Assembly (NCBI RefSeq): GCF_004795105.1
Contig: NZ_SSBL01000007.1
Coordinates: 186,001 to 250,000, forward strand
DNA length: 64,000 bases
Direction: 5' to 3'
From: Streptomyces sp. A0642
Lineage (GTDB): Bacteria; Actinomycetota; Actinomycetes; Streptomycetales; Streptomycetaceae
Shown: in pieces, positions 16,581-24,172 of the stretch
Position numbering within the stretch: position 1 is the first letter of the stretch
Layout: each line of letters opens with the position of its first letter
The notes under the pieces: model-generated
The model's database searches: none
What the model was told of the DNA's origin: nothing
The model's input: only the letters and a program-made list of their open reading frames with translations
Program-made: the position numbers and the translations under genes

Positions 16581-18953
16581 ATGCCCACCACCACGCCGGA
16601 CTTCAATCTGCCGGAGCACCACACCGTCCGGCCGCCGGCAGGCGACGCCCGGCCCTGGACCGATACGGCCCTGCCGACGGACGAACGGGTGGAAGCACTC
16701 CTCGCCCGCCTCACCCTGGAGGAGAAGGTCGCTCAGCTGAGCAGCAGCTGGGAGGACGTCGAGCCCGCCGGGCCCGAGGTGGCCCCCGGGACCAGCCTCT
16801 TCGAACGGGTCGGCGATCTCACCGAGACCGCCAGGAACGGTCTGGGACAGCTGACCCGGCCCTACGGAACCGTTCCGAGACATGCTCTCGAACACGCCCG
16901 ACTCCTCGCGGAGCGGCAGAGGCAGATCATGGCCCAGAGCAGGTTCGCCATCCCCGCAATGGCCCATGACGAGTGCCTGACCGGCTTCACCGCCTACGGC
17001 GCCACCATCTACCCCACCTCCCTGGCCATGGCCGCCACCTTCGACCCGCCACTCATCCGCCGCGTCGGCGCCGCCATCGGGGCGGATATGGCGGCCGCCG
17101 GTGTCCATCAAGGGCTCGCCCCCGTCGTGGACGTGATCCGTGACTACCGGTGGGGCCGCTGCGAGGAGACCTACGGCGAAGACCCGCACCTGACAGGGGA
17201 AATGGGCGAGGCATACGTTCTGGGCCTGCAGAGCGCCGGCGTGTACGCCACTTTGAAGCACTTCGCCGGCTACTCCGACTCCATGGGCGGCCGCAACCAC
17301 GCACCCGCGAACATCGGGCGACGCCAACTGACCGACGTCATCCTTCCGCCCTTCGAGCGGCTGGTCGCCGCGGGCGTTCGCTCAGTCATGAACTCGTACG
17401 CCGAAATCGACGGAGAGGCCCCCGCCGCCAGCCGCTGGCTGCTGACCACACTCCTGCGCGAGCAGTGGGGCTTTGAGGGCACCGTCGTGTCCGACTACTG
17501 GTCGCTGCCCTTCCTGGTCAACTCCCACCGAGTGGCAGCCGACCTCCCCGCGGCCGGAGCACTGGCCCTCGCGGCGGGCATGGACGTCGAACTGCCCGAC
17601 CAGCGCGGCTTCGGCGACGCCCTGATCGCCGCGGTCAACAGCGGGCTGGCCCACGAGGCCGACATCGACCGCGCGGTGCGCCGGGTCCTGCGGCAAAAGA
17701 CCGAACTCGGTCTGCTCGACCCGGACTGGGACCCCGAACCGTCCGCGCTGCGCACGGGCGAACTCGAACTCGACAAGCCCGAGAACCGCTCCCTCGCCCG
17801 TGCCGTCGCCCGCTCCAGCGCGGTCCTGCTGTCGAACGACGGCATCCTGCCCCTGCCGTCGACCGGACGGATCGCACTGATCGGCCCGTGCGTCGAGGAC
17901 GTACGGACCATGTTCGGCTGCTACAGCTTCCCCAACCACGTCCTGTCCAGCCGCGACGACCTCGGCAACGGTGTCACCGCTGTACCATTGCGCAGTGCGC
18001 TGGCCGCACAGTCCCCGGACGTCACCTGGGAGGTGGCCCAGGGGTGCCCGATCCGGGACCTGGACCGGTCGGGCATCGAATCCGCGGCAGCCGTAGCCGA
18101 GGCCGCCGACCTCACCGTCCTGGTCGTCGGCGACAAACCTGGCATGTTCGGCATCGGGACTTCCGGTGAGGGCTGTGACGTCGAGGACCTGCGTCTGCCG
18201 GGCGTCCAGGAGGAACTGGTCGAAGCGGTACTCGCCACCGGAAAGCCTGTCGCCCTCGTGGTCAACAGCGGCCGCCCGTACGCTGTGGGCCGCTTCGCGG
18301 CCACCGCCGCGGCCCTGGTGCAGGTTTTCCTGCCGGGGGAGGAGGGCGGCCACGCCCTGGCCGAACTCCTCTCAGGCGTGGCGAATTTCAGCGGAAAGCT
18401 GCCGGTGCAGATTCCGAACTCGCCGGCCGGACAGCCATACACCTACCTGCATCCGCCCCTGGGCGACCGGCAGAGCGCGCTGTCCAATCTCGACCCCACC
18501 CCGGCCTTCCCTTTCGGGCACGGCCTGTCGTACACCACGTTCACGGTCTCGGGGCTGGAGACCGACCGTGGCGACGTCCCCAGCGACGGAGAGTTCGTGG
18601 CGTCGGTGCGTGTGAGGAACACCGGTGCGCTCGCCGGCGCCGAGACGGTCCAGCTGTACTTCACCGACCCGCTCGCGCAAGTCACCCGGCCGGTGCGGGC
18701 ACTGCTGGCCTTCGCCAAGGTCCACCTGCAACCGGGGGAAGAAGCAACGGTCCGCTTCCATGTTCACACCGACCGGTTCGCCTTCACCGGACGAGCCGGC
18801 CAGCGGATCGTCGAGCCCGGCGAGATCCTGCTGTGCGCCGGTTCCTCCAGCTCCGACACACCGGCTGAGGCCGTGGTGCACGTGGTGGGTGAGGAGCGGG
18901 CCGTGCCCGTCGTCCGCACGCACGGCGTGCCCGTGACGGTCGAACGAGGCTGA
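16581..18953 (+). CDS. Glycoside hydrolase family 3, probable beta-xylosidase (BxlA-like)
   Basis: A 790-residue GH3 enzyme with three regions: the (alpha/beta)8 barrel (about 25-390; KHFAGYSDSMGGRN and nucleophile Asp about 305 in TVVSDYWSLPFL), the alpha/beta sandwich (about 400-615; VLLSNDGILPLP, PGEEGG), and a C-terminal fibronectin type III-like domain (about 680-770). No signal peptide is present, so it acts in the cytoplasm on imported oligosaccharides. Fourth in the importer operon, it fits bxlA, an intracellular beta-xylosidase; beta-glucosidase or arabinofuranosidase activity cannot be excluded, as GH3 is multi-specific. The start has CAGGAG 8 bases upstream. Confidence 0.9.
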   Translation: MPTTTPDFNLPEHHTVRPPAGDARPWTDTALPTDERVEALLARLTLEEKVAQLSSSWEDVEPAGPEVAPGTSLFERVGDLTETARNGLGQLTRPYGTVPRHALEHARLLAERQRQIMAQSRFAIPAMAHDECLTGFTAYGATIYPTSLAMAATFDPPLIRRVGAAIGADMAAAGVHQGLAPVVDVIRDYRWGRCEETYGEDPHLTGEMGEAYVLGLQSAGVYATLKHFAGYSDSMGGRNHAPANIGRRQLTDVILPPFERLVAAGVRSVMNSYAEIDGEAPAASRWLLTTLLREQWGFEGTVVSDYWSLPFLVNSHRVAADLPAAGALALAAGMDVELPDQRGFGDALIAAVNSGLAHEADIDRAVRRVLRQKTELGLLDPDWDPEPSALRTGELELDKPENRSLARAVARSSAVLLSNDGILPLPSTGRIALIGPCVEDVRTMFGCYSFPNHVLSSRDDLGNGVTAVPLRSALAAQSPDVTWEVAQGCPIRDLDRSGIESAAAVAEAADLTVLVVGDKPGMFGIGTSGEGCDVEDLRLPGVQEELVEAVLATGKPVALVVNSGRPYAVGRFAATAAALVQVFLPGEEGGHALAELLSGVANFSGKLPVQIPNSPAGQPYTYLHPPLGDRQSALSNLDPTPAFPFGHGLSYTTFTVSGLETDRGDVPSDGEFVASVRVRNTGALAGAETVQLYFTDPLAQVTRPVRALLAFAKVHLQPGEEATVRFHVHTDRFAFTGRAGQRIVEPGEILLCAGSSSSDTPAEAVVHVVGEERAVPVVRTHGVPVTVERG

Positions 18954-18962
18954 ACAACTCGC

Positions 18963-18993
18963 AGGGCGGCCGGCCCCCGGGGCCGGCCGCCCT
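18963..18993. terminator. Bidirectional terminator between the GH3 and LacI genes
   Basis: AGGGCGGCCGGCCCC is followed after one base by its exact reverse complement, a 15-bp-arm hairpin in the short gap between two convergent genes; the last base touches the LacI stop codon. No long T-run follows, as is usual for Streptomyces hairpin terminators. Confidence 0.8.
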
Positions 18994-20021
18994 CATGCCT
19001 TTCGCGCGGCGGTCGACGTCCTGAGAACGAGCTCCGTCGCCAGCTCGATGCGCGGCGATGCGGGCGGACGCCCGTCCGCCAATTGGAGCAGTACTCGTGT
19101 GGCCTCCCGCCCCAGTTCCTCGAACGGCTGACGGACCGCGCTCAGCGGCGGGCTTGCCATGGCCGCCACCAGCGTGTCGTCGAACGACATCACCGCCAGG
19201 TCGTCCGGAACCCGCCGCCCCCGCTGCCGGGCCGCCTCCAGTACCCCCAGCGCCTGGGTGTCGCTGGCCGCGAACACGGCCGTAGGCGGAACCTCCGCCG
19301 CCAGAATCTGCGACGTGGCCGCCAGCGATTCGGCATAGTCGAAGTCCGTCGAACGCACCAGGGCCGGGTCGTAATCGATTCCGGCCTCCTCCAGTGCCGC
19401 CCGGTATCCGTGCAGGCGGGCGGCCCCGGCCAGCGAGTGCGAACGCCCCGCCACCATGCCGATGCGCCTGTGTCCGAGGCCGATGAGGTGCTGTACCGCC
19501 TCCCTGGCACCGCTCCAGTTGGTGACCCCGATGCTCGGGATCTCCGCCGACGGAGCACTCAGCGGATCCACCAGCACGACGGGCAGCCGCTCCTCGACGA
19601 TCCGCCGCTGGTCATCCTCCGACAACATCGAGATGACGACGATCAGCCCGGCAGCGCCCACCACCCCGCACTCCTTCAGCCACTGCCCGATGGACCGGCG
19701 GCCGGTGGTACCAGTCACCACGTGCACACCGAACTCCCCGGCCGCGTCGACGATCCCGCGGACCACCTCCAGGGTGTAAGGACCGGACAGGTCGCGGAAC
19801 ACCGCGATGATCTGCCGGGGCACCTGCGGATCACGCTCCCAGGAGCGGACGTACCCGTGCCGGGCCAGCAACTCTTCGACCCGGGCCCGGGTCCGCGTCC
19901 CCACGTCACGACGCCGGTGCACCACCTTGGACACGGTGCTCAGTGATACCCCCGCCTCCCGCGCGATGCTTGTCAGCAGCCCGTACTGCGCCTGGAGCCG
20001 CCCGCTGTCCTGAACAGTCAC
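18993..20021 (-). CDS. LacI-family transcriptional repressor (BxlR-like)
   Basis: A 342-residue LacI/GalR regulator. The HTH (LLTSIAREAGVSLSTVSKVV) starts near residue 13, followed by the hinge and the periplasmic-binding-like sugar domain (IIAVFRDLSGPYTLEVVRGI; AVFAASDTQALGVLEAARQR). The GTG at 20021 was chosen because GAGGAAAG lies upstream and the HTH is then at the usual distance from the N-terminus; an ATG at 20075 would add 18 residues. It lies between the importer operon and the secreted hydrolase, both of which carry CGAAA-N3-TTTCG palindromes upstream, so it is the natural candidate for local substrate-responsive repression (inference). Confidence 0.9.
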   Translation of the reverse strand: MTVQDSGRLQAQYGLLTSIAREAGVSLSTVSKVVHRRRDVGTRTRARVEELLARHGYVRSWERDPQVPRQIIAVFRDLSGPYTLEVVRGIVDAAGEFGVHVVTGTTGRRSIGQWLKECGVVGAAGLIVVISMLSEDDQRRIVEERLPVVLVDPLSAPSAEIPSIGVTNWSGAREAVQHLIGLGHRRIGMVAGRSHSLAGAARLHGYRAALEEAGIDYDPALVRSTDFDYAESLAATSQILAAEVPPTAVFAASDTQALGVLEAARQRGRRVPDDLAVMSFDDTLVAAMASPPLSAVRQPFEELGREATRVLLQLADGRPPASPRIELATELVLRTSTAARKA

Positions 20022-20123
20022 TGTCCCGCTTTCCTCACCGGCTCTGCGCCGGGCGTTGCACGTCAGCTCACACAACAGCAGCGGGCGCCGGCAGACAAGC
20101 CTGCGGCGCCCGCTGCGAGACGG

Positions 20124-22316
20124 CTACACCCGGCTCCACGCCTGAGTGGCGTTGCCGAGCGCCGTCCAGAGCTGGACCGGCGATCCGTTGCCGGTCCGCG
20201 AACCGCTGACGTCGATCGCCAGGCCATTGGAGCGGTTGATCACCGAACCGTCCAGCCTGAACCACCACTTCTGGCTGGAGCTGCCGTTGCACGGCCAAAG
20301 GATGAGCTCGGTCCCCGCCGTAGTGCCGTCACCGGCCGAGGCGAGGCACCGGCCCGCGACGCGGAGTTCTCCCGCGCCGGTCTGCGTGATGGTCTGGTTC
20401 GCGTTGCCGTTGCAGTCCCAGATCTGCACCTGCACGCCCGTCGCACCGCCCGGCACGTCCAGGCATCGGCCCGAGAGGCCGCCCTTGAGCGTGAAGGGTG
20501 CATCGGTGGGCAGGGCCTCCCGCACCAGGCGCCATTCCTGAGAGTCGTCCGCAGACGGGTCCGTTGAGCCATCGATGGCCGTCCGCACATCGACGGCCGC
20601 ATCCGCGGCCGCGCCGGTCATGTACAGACTGCTGTCCCCAAAGGCTCGGAGCTTGTAGTAGCCGTCGCTGGAGGCAACCAGTGCCCACTGCTTGTCGCCG
20701 GCGCCGTCGTCGACCCACTGGGCGAGCTTGGCCCCCGCCGTCGCGGTGCCGCCCCAGATGCCGGCCGCACGGCCGCCCGCCTTGTTCAGCAGCCTCACCC
20801 TGCCGCCCGTGTCCGTGAGGTGCCACCGCTGGGTGTCGTCGGCAGGTGACACCGGGCCAGTGACCAGGTCGGGAACGTTCCCGGTTAGGTTGGCGTCCTG
20901 TGTCCTGCCGCCCCGGGGAGTCAGTGCCTGCCCGGTGCGGCGATTGACGAGCGTGTAGTAGGCGCCGTCCGAGTGCCCGAGGTCTACCTCCCCGTACCGC
21001 ACGGGACCGATACTGCCGCCCGCCCACGACGCCTGGAGGATCAGCACCCGGCCGGTGCCCTCGACGTACTGGAGGCCTCGGCTGTATCCGGCGGGAACCG
21101 GCGTCTGGTACTCCTTCCAGGTGCCGCTGCTTCTGCCGGACTCGTTCACCCAGACGTTCCCGCTGCCGTTCGCGTTGTAGACGATGCGGCCGTCGGGCAA
21201 CGCCGAGAGCACGGGGCTTCCGCCCGCCGCGAGCCCACCGCCCCCGGACGGAACAGGCAGGGCGCCAACAGCGTCGTCCTGGGCGGCGCGGAACCGCAGC
21301 GGGTCGTCCCCCAACCGGTAGCGGACGTTCGACCCTCCGCCCCAGTACTCGTACGTCATGAGCCACTTGCCGTCCGTGGTCGGCACGACGGTGGTCATAC
21401 CGGGACGTCCGCCGCCGATCAGATTCCTGGTGCCGGACCACACGGTTCCCCCGGGTACGTCCACCACCGGAGCGCTCCAGGAGGAGGCCGTGCCGTCCCA
21501 GGTCCGGTGCGCCAGGATCTGCAGACCGGGGTCCGGCGCGGTGTCATTGTCCGGATCGAGAGCGGGCACACCGGTGGTGGCGTCGAAGCCGGTGAACTCG
21601 TTCTCGTCGGAGTAGTAGGCGATCAGCTTGCCGCCACGCACGTACAGGTGAGGCTCCCAGACAGGGTCCTGCTGTTTGTTCGTGTTGGCTGCCGAGCGGT
21701 TCGAGCCGCCGCCGCCCTGCCACCCGCCAGCCGCGATGATGTTCTCGAAGCTCCAGGAAGCGCCGTCGTCCGTGCTGGCATACAGGGCGATCGACACGTC
21801 CTTGCGGTCGCCGTCGCCGGTGGGCTGCCAGCCGGGGTCAGCGGCCTTGCGCTCCTTGTAATAGGAATCGTCGCCCGACACGACGCTCGCAAGGAGCAGG
21901 GTGCCGGCCTTCAGATGGCCCACGTCGTGAGGGAGCACGTAGAGGTAGGGGTTGGTCCAGTTGCTCGTGTACTTCGCGTACCGAGGGTCTCCGGACAGGG
22001 CGGCCGGCGCCCGCACGTCGGTGAGCTTCTGCCAGGTTGTGCCGTGGTCGTCGCTCTTGTACAGCGGGAGCGTCTGCCCGACCGGATCGCCCTGGCTGTT
22101 CTCGAACGCCGCCACGATCCGGCCGCTCGGCAGCTGTGCCGACTTGGGGTAGAGCACGCATGGGCGCTTGTTGCACGTCGGGCTCTGCGCGACGTACAGG
22201 TCGGAAGGGCCCGGCTGGTACGCCCCCGCGCTCGGTGCCAAGACGAGAGTGAGCGCCACTCCCATTCCTGCGGCGGCCGCCCCGGCGAACGTCTTCCTTA
22301 TCGAGTCAGATATCAA
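20124..22316 (-). CDS. Secreted Asp-box (sialidase/GH93-like) hydrolase with ricin-type lectin domains
   Basis: A 730-residue exported protein. A Sec-type signal peptide ends near residue 32 (APSAGA). Residues about 35-430 form a beta-propeller with Asp-box motifs (SDDHGTTW at 88-95; STDDGASW near 180), as in GH33 sialidases and GH93 exo-arabinanases. Residues about 440-595 are a ricin-like segment (YYTLVNRRTGQALTP), and about 605-730 a ricin-B/CBM13 lectin with C-x-D and QxW repeats (CLDVPGG; QKWWF; QAWSRV). The nearby GH3 operon and a shared operator type favour degradation of an arabinoxylan-like polymer (arabinanase-type) over sialic acid release; this is inference. The start codon precedes a clean signal peptide. 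Confidence 0.8.
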   Translation of the reverse strand: MISDSIRKTFAGAAAAGMGVALTLVLAPSAGAYQPGPSDLYVAQSPTCNKRPCVLYPKSAQLPSGRIVAAFENSQGDPVGQTLPLYKSDDHGTTWQKLTDVRAPAALSGDPRYAKYTSNWTNPYLYVLPHDVGHLKAGTLLLASVVSGDDSYYKERKAADPGWQPTGDGDRKDVSIALYASTDDGASWSFENIIAAGGWQGGGGSNRSAANTNKQQDPVWEPHLYVRGGKLIAYYSDENEFTGFDATTGVPALDPDNDTAPDPGLQILAHRTWDGTASSWSAPVVDVPGGTVWSGTRNLIGGGRPGMTTVVPTTDGKWLMTYEYWGGGSNVRYRLGDDPLRFRAAQDDAVGALPVPSGGGGLAAGGSPVLSALPDGRIVYNANGSGNVWVNESGRSSGTWKEYQTPVPAGYSRGLQYVEGTGRVLILQASWAGGSIGPVRYGEVDLGHSDGAYYTLVNRRTGQALTPRGGRTQDANLTGNVPDLVTGPVSPADDTQRWHLTDTGGRVRLLNKAGGRAAGIWGGTATAGAKLAQWVDDGAGDKQWALVASSDGYYKLRAFGDSSLYMTGAAADAAVDVRTAIDGSTDPSADDSQEWRLVREALPTDAPFTLKGGLSGRCLDVPGGATGVQVQIWDCNGNANQTITQTGAGELRVAGRCLASAGDGTTAGTELILWPCNGSSSQKWWFRLDGSVINRSNGLAIDVSGSRTGNGSPVQLWTALGNATQAWSRV

Positions 22317-22502
22317 CTGCGGCTCCTTCTAGCATGCGCGTGCCGACGCCTGTCGTCCTGGCGGTCTGGATGCACGCGGGTATCGCCTTGCGGGCTGGAG
22401 GGGTGTCACCACGGCGCGCGCAAGAGGCCATGCGCCTCCGAGACGTGCGCTGGTTGGTGGCAAGTATCGGGACGGGACATCCCCATGTCACCGGTAGCCT
22501 CA

Positions 22503-22515
22503 CGAAAGCCTTTCG
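22503..22515. promoter_or_regulatory. Palindromic operator CGAAA-N3-TTTCG upstream of the secreted hydrolase
   Basis: CGAAAG-C-CTTTCG is a perfect 13-base palindrome 187 bp before the hydrolase start, with the same core and spacing as the sites before the importer operon. Confidence 0.6.
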
Positions 22516-22646
22516 GACCTCTGGTGCGCCGGGGAGTTGACACTGAACGACGGCGAACGCCCACCAATAGACCGCCCACCAAGAACTCGGACTCAGGGAG
22601 CGCGAAGAGCCGCTCCCTGGGGAAATGCCGCGTGAAGATGGCCGTG

Positions 22647-22659
22647 CGAAACCCTTTCG
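22647..22659. promoter_or_regulatory. Second palindrome of the CGAAA-N3-TTTCG type
   Basis: CGAAA-CCC-TTTCG lies 330 bp upstream of the hydrolase gene. It could be an auxiliary looping operator, or it could have served the gene now lost from this region. Confidence 0.45.
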
Positions 22660-22889
22660 GGGGCAGCGATTCCGCGGCCCCAGAAGGTCCGTCCGATGCG
22701 TTGCCCCCACTCCCCACCGCATCCGTACTCAATGCGGCAAAGGGCGGCCACCCCCACCGCCTGAGCCCCAGAGCAGCACCGTCCGTCCCTCCCTCCGCGG
22801 GTTCGACGCACTCCGCGGGCGGCCCGTTGCACGGTCAGGCGCAGCCCTGCGGGACCCGTCGCACTGACGGGCCCTATGCGTCGGGCCGT

Positions 22890-23033
22890 CTACGACACAG
22901 GTACCAGCGACCACTGCTGGTCCGGGGCCCCGGTGTCCTTCCACTGGACCACCTGCGCGCCATCCGCAGTGGAGGCGGAGTCGGCACCGAGTACCTTGCC
23001 GGAGCGGCGGTTGACGAGCTTGTAGCGGTGCGA
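22890..23033 (-). pseudogene. Ricin-type lectin domain fragment
   Basis: The frame reads RYKLVNRRSGKVLGADSAST, then VVQWKDTGAPDQQWSLVPVS and a TAG at 22890. This is the last ~45 residues of a ricin-like carbohydrate-binding domain, similar in kind to that of the intact hydrolase at 20124. The upstream part of the gene is replaced by the CRISPR repeats, so only the tail survives. Confidence 0.65.
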
Positions 23034-23051
23034 GGGCCCGCTCGAGGGCGG

Positions 23052-23202
23052 CGGAACACCCCCGCGTCGGCGGGGAGGACCCGGCCGCATCTCGCGCTCG
23101 GCCTCTGCGCGGCGGAACACCCCAGCGTCGGCGGGGAGGACCTCTGGTCGCTCCTCGACTGGACGTTCTGGGGCGGAACACCCCCGCGTACGCATCTTTC
23201 GT
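23052..23202 (-). CRISPR. Decayed type I-E-like CRISPR mini-array
   Basis: Two complete 29-base repeats (23052-23080 and 23113-23141, one mismatch; plus strand begins CGGAACACCCCCGCG and ends GGCGGGGAGGAC) and a third starting at 23174 that matches for 16 bases and then diverges. The period is exactly 61 bp, with 32-base spacers at 23081-23112 and 23142-23173. Read on the minus strand the repeat (GTCCTCCCCGCC … GGGGTGTTCCG) has the layout of type I-E repeats (G…CCCCGC…GCGGGG…CCG). No cas gene or AT-rich leader was seen in the window. Confidence 0.75.
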
Positions 23203-23607
23203 CGATGAGCCGGCCAAGCCCGCCCCAGGCGGCCTCCGCCTCACATTTCTCCGGGGTTCCTGTCCGTCGTACAGCGCTCTATCCGGGAAAGCTTGTGCTC
23301 CGTACAGCCAGCTCTCTCACGTGCCCCTTTCCCTCGCATGGGACTCCCTGCAACGAGGTGCGCACGGAGCGGTGGTTGCGGCCGGTACTGGCCGACCTCT
23401 CGCTGCCCCTCTTTCCGCTCCTGCCCGGCAGCGCACAGGACGTCCTCCGGCCGTCGGCTCACGCTTCGCTGCTTGCGGCTGCCGAACAGGCCGCAGTTCC
23501 TCTTCCCCTCCGCTTCGACGGTCCCCCGGACTGCGGTCTCTTCCGCCTGGCGCGGCGCGGCTCCGCCTGCGCCTATGCATGGTGTACCCGTGCTCCAACG
23601 GTCGTCC

Positions 23608-23739
23608 GACTCCGGCATCGAGGTACGCACGACGGTGCCCACCGGGACCAGAGCGAAGATCGAATGGCCCGACGGAACCACAACTGCGGTCGGCACCGAC
23701 ACGACGACGACATGGCACAAGGAGCCCGAGAGGGGCTGA
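23608..23739 (+). pseudogene. C-terminal fragment of a secreted hydrolase-like gene (possibly rhamnosidase-type)
   Basis: The last ~43 codons before the TGA at 23739 read GIEVRTTVPTGTRAKIEWPD, then GTTTAVGTDTTTTWHK. This resembles the terminal beta-sandwich of GH78 alpha-L-rhamnosidases and related enzymes (pattern V-x-VPxGTxAxVxxPDG). Upstream codons in the frame do not continue a recognisable domain. Family assignment is tentative. Confidence 0.4.
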
Positions 23740-23874
23740 CAACGGCGGCTGACAGCGACACCTGAGCCCTTCGGTCCTCAGCCCGGCCGGCTGCCCGCTC
23801 CTCCGGCGCCGGCCGGGCCCAGCAAGCAGGACCCGACCCGGTCTGTCGCAGATGCCGGATTTCAACGCAGCGTA

Positions 23875-23953
23875 GTCAGCACCAAGTCAGCACGGGAGAG
23901 GTGAGAAGGGGCGCTGACATGGGATTTCGGTCAGCACGAAACCAGCACGGGAG
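23875..23953 (+). repeat. Pair of 24-bp direct repeats rich in GTCAGCAC
   Basis: GTCAGCACCAAGTCAGCACG at 23875 and GTCAGCACGAAACCAGCACG at 23930 belong to 24-base units (ending GGGAG) with three mismatches, start-to-start distance 55 bp; another GTCAGCAC follows at 23953. They lie upstream of the MHS transporter. They may be scars of an integration event or regulator iterons; nothing decides between these. Confidence 0.5.
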
Positions 23954-24172
23954 TCAGCACCGCGCCACCAAAACGTGCCTGATCAGTGCAACCCGGACGG
24001 CCCCGCACGAGGTCCTCCGAACGCCTCCGGCAGGGACACCCCACCAGGCCATGGAGGCCGGGCGTACACCGCCCGTACGAACTGTGGTGGCCCACCACAT
24101 ACGCCTGTCACCTGCCCCTTCCTACGGTGTGGCGCACAACCCCGTCCCCGCCCACCTCCGGAAGTGGTACCC

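Larger units (their letters stand above)
22317..24172. other. 1.85-kb gene graveyard between the secreted hydrolase and the MHS transporter
   Basis: No intact gene was found. Identified pieces, listed separately, are two operator palindromes, a ricin-domain fragment, a decayed CRISPR array, the tail of a hydrolase-like gene, and direct repeats. The long open frames across this stretch on both strands translate through the CRISPR repeats and change character repeatedly, so they are not genes. Confidence 0.6.

Noticed and set aside
22873..23765. Long plus- and minus-strand frames through the CRISPR region that could pass for secreted proteins
   Set aside because: They translate the 29-base repeats and spacers and shift between unrelated fragments; no continuous domain.
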